From NCBI GenBank assembly GCA_035913415.1, contig JAMIIV010000052.1, positions 5,694 to 69,693 of the forward strand: a DNA stretch of 64,000 nucleotides, written 5' to 3'. The position numbers were made by a program, and so were the translations under genes. The stretch comes from UBA5070 sp035913415 (GTDB lineage: Bacteria > Fibrobacterota > Fibrobacteria > UBA5070). Below are positions 59,024 through 64,000 of this stretch, one piece after another. How positions within the stretch are numbered: position 1 is the first letter of the stretch; each line of letters opens with the position of its first letter. The notes below the pieces were generated by a model that did no database searches, had not been told where the DNA came from, and worked only from the letters and a program-made list of their open reading frames with translations.

Positions 59024-60234
59024 TGGCCGCCCACCAGCCGGTCACGGTCACGGAGCTCACCCGGGCCATCAAGACGGTCCTGGAAGAGGACTTCGACGCC
59101 GTGCTGGTGGAAGGCGAGATCTCGCAGATCAAGCGCCATTCCAGCGGGCATCTCTACTTCTCGCTGAAGGACGAGGGTGCCGTCGTCTCCTGCTGCATGT
59201 GGAAACCGCAGGTGGCGCGTCTGCCCGAGATGCCGCGCGAAGGGGACCGGGTGGTCGCCAGCGGGCGCATCTCTCTCTACGAGCCGCGGGGCTCGTACCA
59301 GCTGATCTGCAATCTGCTCAAGCCGGCCGGACAGGGGGATCTCGCCGCGCGCTTCGAGGAACTCAAGCGTCGTCTGGCGGAGGAAGGTCTCTTCGAGGCC
59401 GCTCGCAAGAAGGAATTGCCGGTCTGGCCGTTTCGCATCGCGGTCGTCACCTCGCCCACGGGCGCCGTCTTCCAAGACATCCGACACGTCCTGTCGCGGC
59501 GCAGTCCCCATGTCGAACTCGTGCTCGTGGCGGCGGCGGTCCAGGGTGCCGAGTGCGTGCCGTCGGTGGTCCAGGCCTTGGCGCGCCTAGCGGCCTTGGA
59601 GGGATCGGCGGACGCGCCGGATCTTGTCATCGTCGCCCGCGGAGGGGGCTCCCTCGAAGACCTTTGGGGATTCAACGAGGAGGCGGTGGTCCGCGCGGTC
59701 GCCGCGTGTCCGTACCCCACCATATCCGCGGTGGGCCACGAGACCGACACCACGCTCTGCGACTTCGCCGCCGACCTGCGGGCCCCCACGCCCTCGGCGG
59801 CGGCCGAGATCGCCGCGCCCGAGAGACTGGCCATCCTCGCGGAACTCCAAGACATGCTCGAGCGATCCGGCGACGGTCTGCTGCGCCTGGTCGCGCGGCG
59901 CCGCGATCGTTTGGAGCTTCTGGCCAGTCGTCCCTGCCTGACCCGGCCGGAAGCAGCGCTGGAGCGTGCCGCCCAGTCCCTCGATTTGCTTTCGGATCGT
60001 CTGGAGCGCGCGCGCGCGGCCCGCATCGAGCGGCTTGGCCTTCGGCTGGGAGGGTTGGCGGGAAAACTCGACGCCTTGTCCCCGCTGCGCGTCCTGTCGC
60101 GCGGGTTCGCCGCGGTCCAGACTCCGCAGGGGAAGGTGGTCACCAAGGCGGCTGGGCTGGGTATGGGCCAGGAGCTGGATGTGCTCTTCGCCGATGGTCG
60201 GATCGGCGTGCGGGTCGAACGTTCATGCGCCTGA
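59023..60234 (+). CDS. xseA: Exodeoxyribonuclease VII large subunit
   Basis: Catalytic subunit of a single-strand-specific exonuclease. The N-terminal OB fold (VTVTELTRAIKTVLEEDF, EGEISQIKRHSSGHLYFSLKD) is followed by the nuclease core with VVTSPTGAVFQDI, VIVARGGGSLEDLWGFNEE and VGHETDTTLCDFAADLRAPTPSAAAE. A C-terminal helical arm then ends in the usual SPLRVLSRGFAAV. It has 403 residues. The small subunit gene xseB, usually next, is missing here; an M14 peptidase gene overlaps its end instead. Confidence 0.97.
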   Translation: MAAHQPVTVTELTRAIKTVLEEDFDAVLVEGEISQIKRHSSGHLYFSLKDEGAVVSCCMWKPQVARLPEMPREGDRVVASGRISLYEPRGSYQLICNLLKPAGQGDLAARFEELKRRLAEEGLFEAARKKELPVWPFRIAVVTSPTGAVFQDIRHVLSRRSPHVELVLVAAAVQGAECVPSVVQALARLAALEGSADAPDLVIVARGGGSLEDLWGFNEEAVVRAVAACPYPTISAVGHETDTTLCDFAADLRAPTPSAAAEIAAPERLAILAELQDMLERSGDGLLRLVARRRDRLELLASRPCLTRPEAALERAAQSLDLLSDRLERARAARIERLGLRLGGLAGKLDALSPLRVLSRGFAAVQTPQGKVVTKAAGLGMGQELDVLFADGRIGVRVERSCA

Positions 60235-61340
60235 TCGCCCTGTTGGCGCTGCTGGCCGGGGCGGTGTTCGCCGCCCCGGATTCGACCAATGGCTGGGGCT
60301 ACGACCTGGATTCTCTAGACCGCGACCTTGCGGTCTGGGAGACCCACCCCGACGTGCGCATCGATTCCATCGGAGCCAGCGTGCAGGGGCGTCCCCTCTG
60401 GATGGTCAGCATCACGGATCGTTCCGACAGTCTCGCTCCCGTCAGCGGACGGGCCGGGCCCAAACGTCGCGTGGCCGTCCATGCTCGCACCCACCCGTGG
60501 GAAGTGCAGTCGCAGCGTGTGGCCAATGGGATGATCGCGGCCCTCCTGGAGCCCACCGACGAGGCGGCCGCTTTGCGGCGGGATTTCCTGTTCCACTTCA
60601 TCCCCCAGTACAATCCTGACGGAATCGTGCTGGGGTCGCAGCGTTTCAACGCCAACGGTGTCGATCTCGAAGGCAACTGGTCGGCGGTCGTGATGGAGCC
60701 CGAAGCCGCCGCGCTCAAGCGTCTGTACCAGGGCTTCATGGCCGGATCCAATCCGGTGGACGTGGCTTTGAACCTTCACTCCGACCAGTTCAACTGCACC
60801 CGATTCTTCTTCTTCCACCTTCCCGGCGGCACGTCCGAACTCTACGCGACCCAGGAAAAGACCTTCATCAGCGATGTACAGGCCCGATTCCCGGGCGGAA
60901 TCGAAGACTGGAACTTCGTGGCCAGTTGGGCGACCGCTCCGGTGCTGCGCTACCCGGAGGGTTTCTGGTGGTCGGGGTGGCGAGAGCAAGTCATGGCCCT
61001 CACCTACGAAGACGCCAATTGTCCCGATGCCGGGAAGTTCGATTCCACGGGTCGGGCTCTGGTCCTGGGGTCTGCGACCTACCTGCGACGGATCACGGAG
61101 TCGATCGCTCCGCCGACGGCGATCGCGGTGCCTCTGCGGGCCTCCGTGGAGGGGGTGCACATGGCCGTTCCCGACGGATCGCGGTGGGAGTTGCGCGACT
61201 TCGCGGGGCGCAGGCTGGGTGCCGGTGATGTGGATCGTCCCGTCCTGCCCTGGGCTTCGCTGCCGGGGAACGGTTCGGCCATCCTGGCGGTGCGAACCCC
61301 AGACGGTTTGGTGCATCGAATCCTGCTGCCGCGCCGCTAG
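60225..61340 (+). CDS. Secreted M14-family metallocarboxypeptidase
   Basis: Zinc carboxypeptidase-like exported enzyme. The signal peptide is MRLIALLALLAGAVFAA. HARTHPWEVQ provides the HxxE zinc pair (His90, Glu93), NLHSDQ the third zinc His, and LTYEDANC the catalytic Glu. It might trim peptides or peptidoglycan stems. The last 70 residues (MAVPDGSRWELRDFAGRR ... HRILLPRR) form a small beta domain like the tails on the CotH and arylsulfotransferase-like proteins. The start lies inside the xseA end. Confidence 0.88.
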   Translation: MRLIALLALLAGAVFAAPDSTNGWGYDLDSLDRDLAVWETHPDVRIDSIGASVQGRPLWMVSITDRSDSLAPVSGRAGPKRRVAVHARTHPWEVQSQRVANGMIAALLEPTDEAAALRRDFLFHFIPQYNPDGIVLGSQRFNANGVDLEGNWSAVVMEPEAAALKRLYQGFMAGSNPVDVALNLHSDQFNCTRFFFFHLPGGTSELYATQEKTFISDVQARFPGGIEDWNFVASWATAPVLRYPEGFWWSGWREQVMALTYEDANCPDAGKFDSTGRALVLGSATYLRRITESIAPPTAIAVPLRASVEGVHMAVPDGSRWELRDFAGRRLGAGDVDRPVLPWASLPGNGSAILAVRTPDGLVHRILLPRR

Positions 61341-61374
61341 AACGGTTCGCGCTCGCACGTCCTTCGCGGGTCAG

Positions 61375-61902
61375 TCAGTGCTCCGCCCAGCACACCAAGC
61401 TGGCGCGCGCGATGGTGTGGACCTCCAGATGGGGGAGCAGGTCGGCTGGTTTGGCCTCGTTGTCCAGTCCCAGCGAGCGGACATTCAGGGCATGCACGGC
61501 GAAGATGAGGCGGTGCCTCCCGGTGTGGGGTGGTGGTGCCGCGCCGATGTATCCGTCGCGTCCGGAGTCGTTGGCCAGTTGCCAGGCACCTGCAGGCAGG
61601 ATCTTGGCGCCCGGGGTGCCCGCCCCGGCGGGAAGCAGGGTGACGGCCGCGGGGAGGTCGAGCACCACCCAGTGCCAGAATCCGTCCGGACCCGCGGCGT
61701 CCGGATCGAACAGCGTCACGGCCCAACTGCACGTGCCGGCGGGAGTGGCTTTCCACTCCAGTTGGGGGGAGAGATCCTGGCCTCCTCCGTCCCACAGCGC
61801 GCTGCGATGCGGGCGCGGAAGAGACTGTCCTTCGTGGACCGTCAGGCTGGTGAGATGGAAACGGGGAACCTTGGGCAGTCTGTCGTAGGGGGTCGTCTTC
61901 AT
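61375..61902 (-). CDS. YbhB/YbcL-type PEBP family protein
   Basis: Phosphatidylethanolamine-binding-protein fold, 175 residues, bacterial YbhB-like. GQDLSPQLEWKATP, LFDPDAAGPDGFWHWVV and the Gly-His-containing YIGAAPPPHTGRHRLIF form the conserved anion pocket (D-x-D-A and G-P-P-like motif). No signal peptide, so cytosolic. The biological role of bacterial members is unclear. It is convergent with the M14 peptidase gene, 34 nt away. Confidence 0.92.
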   Translation of the reverse strand: MKTTPYDRLPKVPRFHLTSLTVHEGQSLPRPHRSALWDGGGQDLSPQLEWKATPAGTCSWAVTLFDPDAAGPDGFWHWVVLDLPAAVTLLPAGAGTPGAKILPAGAWQLANDSGRDGYIGAAPPPHTGRHRLIFAVHALNVRSLGLDNEAKPADLLPHLEVHTIARASLVCWAEH

Positions 61903-61982
61903 GGCATCGCCTCCGGGGGATCCCTTCCAGCATACCCCTTTCGAGGCTAGAGAGCCTGCCCGGGTGTCGACGGGGGCAAACG

Positions 61983-62016
61983 AAAAAGCGCTCCTCGGCG
62001 GGTGTGCCGGGAGCGC
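61983..62016 (-). terminator. Rho-independent terminator of rpmB
   Basis: GCGCTCC (61988-61994) pairs with GGAGCGC (62010-62016), followed on the minus strand by TTTTTCG. It lies about 120 nt beyond the rpmB stop, past the tandem repeats. Confidence 0.85.
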
Positions 62017-62045
62017 AAAAATCGAAGGGATGTACTGCGCCTGTA

Positions 62046-62159
62046 GAACCAGGGCCGCAGGGAACGAGTCGGGGCCGCATCGGACGAACCAGGGTCGTTT
62101 CCACGAACCTGGGCCGTTGTCAGCGAGCCCGCGTCGTTTTTAGCGAACCAGGCCGAGAG
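62046..62159 (-). repeat. Degenerate 20-bp tandem repeats at the rpmB 3' end
   Basis: Five units of 19-20 bp begin at 62046, 62066, 62086, 62105 and 62125, with a sixth from 62145 inside rpmB. The plus-strand consensus is GAACCAGGGCCGTNNNCAGC. The unit covering the last rpmB codons and stop is repeated outward into the 3' untranslated region, as expected of slippage-driven expansion from the gene end. Confidence 0.7.
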
Positions 62160-62358
62160 CCTTGGCGGGACCGATCTTCGAGATGGTACGCAGGCCGTTG
62201 GCCGAGACGCGCACGACGATCCACTTGCCCAGTTCGGGCACGAAGATGCGCTTCTTCTGGACGTTGGCGCGCTGAACCATCTTCGTGTGGTTGTTGGCGT
62301 GCGAGACGATGTTCCCGACCAGGCGGTTCTTTCCGGTGACTTCGCACTTGTGGCTCAT
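62140..62358 (-). CDS. rpmB: Ribosomal protein L28
   Basis: Large-subunit ribosomal protein, 72 residues. MSHKCEVTGKNRLVGNIVSHANNHTK, cut here at MSHKCEVTGK and NIVSHANNHT, and KKRIFVPELGKWIVVRVSANG are diagnostic, with one N-terminal Cys rather than the CxxC pairs of the zinc-binding form. AGGAGT precedes the start at 62358. The gene stands alone, without rpmG. Its stop codon lies inside a run of 20-bp repeats, and a terminator follows them. Confidence 0.97.
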   Translation of the reverse strand: MSHKCEVTGKNRLVGNIVSHANNHTKMVQRANVQKKRIFVPELGKWIVVRVSANGLRTISKIGPAKALGLVR

Positions 62359-62469
62359 GATTCACTCCTGAAGACGTTGAGAGCGGGTAACTGTAGAAAA
62401 TGTCGGGCCTGCATCCAAGGGCGGAAGGGATTGCTAGGTTGCTTTTCCCTCCACATCGGAAAGGACGCG

Positions 62470-63717
62470 ATGGAAACGAGTGTCGTGCACGAAGTCGACG
62501 TGGTCGTTGTGGGCGCCGGTCCAGCAGGCTGCACCGCGGCGATCTACGCCTCCCGTCTGGGGTTGAAGGTCGCACTCCTGGAAGGTCGCTCGGTTCCCAA
62601 GGACAAGATCTGCGGCGATGCCGTGGCGGGCAAGTGCATCCCCATCCTCAAGGAGCTCGGGCTTCTCGAGAAGGTGGCCAACGGACCGCACGGCTACTCC
62701 TCGGGTGTGATCTTCTCCAGCCCGAAGGGCGATGTCGTCAACATCACCTTCAATCCCCCGGGCGCCAAGCAGAAGACCGACGGTTACGTGGTGCGCCGCA
62801 AGGTCTTCGACGAAGTCCTCTTCCGCAAGACCGAAGAAGAACTCGCCTCCACCGGCGAAATCCGCCTGCAATTCAAGGTGGCGGCGGTGCTCCGCGACGG
62901 CGACCGTATCGTCGGTGTCCAAGGGGAGAAATACGGCACCGGTGTGGTGGAAACCTACCGGGCCAAGGTCGTGATCGGATGCGACGGGTACCGCTCCATC
63001 GTCTCCCGCGAGGTGGGGGCGTACGAACGCGATCCCCAGCACTGGTGCTCCGCGTTGCGCCAGTACTGGGAGGGTGTGGGCGGTCTCAGCGAGGCCATCG
63101 AAGTCCATTTCGTCGACGAGATCATCCCCGGCTACTTCTGGATCTTTCCGCTGGAAGACGGCAAGGCCAATGTGGGGTTGGGTATGCTCGATGCCGACAT
63201 CAAGGCGCGCAACGTCGATCTGCGCGAGCTGATGGCCAAAGCCATCGCCAATCCTCTTTTCCGCGAGCGCTTCGCCAACGCCAAACCCTTGGAACGGCCG
63301 GTCCAGTGGGAGCTGCCGCTGGGGTCCAAGCGCCGCAAGATGTTCGGCAACGGCTGGATGCTGGCCGGAGACGCCGCGGGACTCATCGATCCGTTCACCG
63401 GTGAAGGGGTGGGGGCCGCCATGCATTCGGGCAAGATGGCCGCGCACGCGGCCAAGGAAGCCATCGACGCCCGCGACCTCTCCGAAGCCTTCCTCAAACG
63501 CTACGACGATCGCTTCTGGGCCTATCTGGGGCCGGAGCTGACGCTTTCCCACAAACTTCAGAAGATCGGTCGCAAGAAGTGGCTGCTCAACTGGGTGTTG
63601 GGCAAGGCGGCTCGTTCGGAATACGTTCGTGAGCAGATCTCGGGAATGCTGGCCAACGTGATCCCCAAGCGGACGTTGGCGTCGCCGATGTTCTACCTGC
63701 GCGTGCTGTTCGGCTGA
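62470..63717 (+). CDS. Geranylgeranyl-reductase-type flavoprotein
   Basis: FAD-dependent oxidoreductase of the geranylgeranyl reductase family, which reduces isoprenoid double bonds in lipids or quinones. VDVVVVGAGPAGCTAAIYASRLG is the FAD site (start VVVVGAGPAG), DKICGDAVAGKC the conserved Cys-Gly-Asp motif, VIGCDGYRSIVSRE the second FAD contact, and NGWMLAGDAAGLIDPFTGEG the GD motif. AAGGA precedes the ATG; TAGGTT at 62434 is a possible -10. It has 415 residues. A menaquinone or membrane-lipid substrate is plausible but not shown. Confidence 0.9.
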   Translation: METSVVHEVDVVVVGAGPAGCTAAIYASRLGLKVALLEGRSVPKDKICGDAVAGKCIPILKELGLLEKVANGPHGYSSGVIFSSPKGDVVNITFNPPGAKQKTDGYVVRRKVFDEVLFRKTEEELASTGEIRLQFKVAAVLRDGDRIVGVQGEKYGTGVVETYRAKVVIGCDGYRSIVSREVGAYERDPQHWCSALRQYWEGVGGLSEAIEVHFVDEIIPGYFWIFPLEDGKANVGLGMLDADIKARNVDLRELMAKAIANPLFRERFANAKPLERPVQWELPLGSKRRKMFGNGWMLAGDAAGLIDPFTGEGVGAAMHSGKMAAHAAKEAIDARDLSEAFLKRYDDRFWAYLGPELTLSHKLQKIGRKKWLLNWVLGKAARSEYVREQISGMLANVIPKRTLASPMFYLRVLFG

Positions 63718-63752
63718 CCCCAGTGCGCACGAAGATTCTCGCGCGCTGACCC

Positions 63753-63780
63753 TTGCCAAGGTTCGATTTCTCGGTATCTT
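63753..63780 (+). promoter_or_regulatory. Promoter of tRNA-Asn
   Basis: TTGCCA (63753-63758) and TATCTT (63775-63780) with a 16-nt spacer. The tRNA 5' end lies 14 nt after the -10. This is the clearest -35/-10 pair seen in the window. Confidence 0.65.
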
Positions 63781-63794
63781 TTCGAACCTTCCAT

Positions 63795-63867
63795 TGGCTG
63801 ATAGCTCAGTTGGTAGAGCAGGCGGCTGTTAACCGCCCGGTCGCAGGTTCGAGTCCTGCTCAGCCAG
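63795..63867 (+). tRNA. tRNA-Asn (GTT)
   Basis: A 73-nt cloverleaf: acceptor TGGCTGA pairs with TCAGCCA, D arm TAGCTCAGTTGGTAGAGCA, anticodon loop with GTT, T arm AGGTTCGAGTCCT, discriminator G. CCA is not encoded. Confidence 0.97.
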
Positions 63868-64000
63868 TTTCATCTCCTCGACCCCTTTGGCCCCGTATTC
63901 GGTGGCCGGGGTCTGATGGGGAAACACCCATGCCACGAACGGGAAGCCTCCTCCATGAGTCTTGCGAAGATCGATGAACTCCATGGCCTGCTCGATTCCC
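63868..64000. other. Window end, no confident gene
   Basis: GACCCC and GGGGTC (about 63879-63914) form a stem just after the tRNA. A minus-strand reading frame is open from the window edge and includes HGGGFPFVAWVFPHQTP, but its stop falls inside the tRNA, so it may be chance. Confidence 0.3.

Noticed and set aside
63829..64000. Minus-strand frame at the window edge containing HGGGFPFVAWVFPHQTP
   Set aside because: Reads partly like protein, but its stop lies in the tRNA-Asn anticodon arm and its last residues are tRNA-shadow sequence. The upstream part is outside the window, so it cannot be judged.

Overview
This is a GC-rich bacterial chromosome segment with dense, short-spaced genes and many ATGA/GTGA start-stop overlaps. 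I see no phage, transposase, plasmid or CRISPR sequence. Several things point to the Fibrobacteres-Chlorobi-Bacteroidetes superphylum, most plausibly Fibrobacterota. These are secreted proteins ending in Por/type IX-like beta tails, FlgD-like C-termini on giant VWA proteins, an ADSL/DSL-repeat lipoprotein, a GH5 endoglucanase-type enzyme and a formylglycine-enzyme-like surface protein. The phylum assignment is inference from gene content; no rRNA is present.

Layout. 1-5.5 kb: a DSL-repeat lipoprotein, a GH5 hydrolase and a cysteine-rich PAS histidine kinase, ending in an array of palindromic repeats. 5.5-12.2 kb (minus): tRNA-Cys, then a DUF3047-like lipoprotein, queF, serC, a zinc-ribbon membrane protein, two SGNH proteins and an MBOAT acyltransferase; the last three look like a polymer O-acetylation module. 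12.3-13.7 kb: a helical protein overlapping an ODP-like metallo-beta-lactamase-fold protein. 13.7-16.5 kb: zntB and eno, separated by duplicated terminator and palindrome units. 16.8-23.5 kb: glycosyltransferase, glycerophosphodiesterase, a parvulin lipoprotein, three small related secreted proteins, an RBBP9-type hydrolase, Hsp33 and a small XRE regulator. 23.8-29.5 kb: hemB, a lone receiver, pgm, a HAD hydrolase, an ElbB-like protein and aldose epimerase.

29.6-40.6 kb is the most distinctive block: CotH kinase, arylsulfotransferase-like propeller, SUMF1-domain protein (its signal peptide is frameshifted), CotH-like lipoprotein, DUF4956 membrane protein, HlyD-like adaptor, TolC-like protein, VTC polyphosphate-polymerase domain and a phytase-esterase-like lipoprotein. 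From DUF4956 on the genes are almost fused end to end. Adaptor plus outer-membrane channel without an ABC or RND pump suggests DUF4956 may be the inner-membrane partner of an envelope-spanning system for a phosphate-containing product.

40.8-44.9 kb: surE, gyrA and a PilZ protein. 45.0-54.4 kb: two giant tandem VWA/FlgD-like paralogues and a CsgG-like/LA_2272-repeat protein. 54.4-55.4 kb: an orphan nuoA followed by about 630 bp of structured noncoding repeats. 55.4-61.3 kb: GNAT, a DUF3298-like protein, then a ZapB-like, zapA, folD, xseA and M14 peptidase run. 61.4-64 kb: PEBP protein, rpmB with 20-bp tandem repeats at its 3' end, a geranylgeranyl-reductase-type flavoprotein and tRNA-Asn.

Two genome-scale themes emerge. 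Many start codons lie only 6-9 nt after a TANNNT hexamer, which suggests leaderless mRNAs. Palindromic intergenic elements are anchored at the 3' ends of genes.
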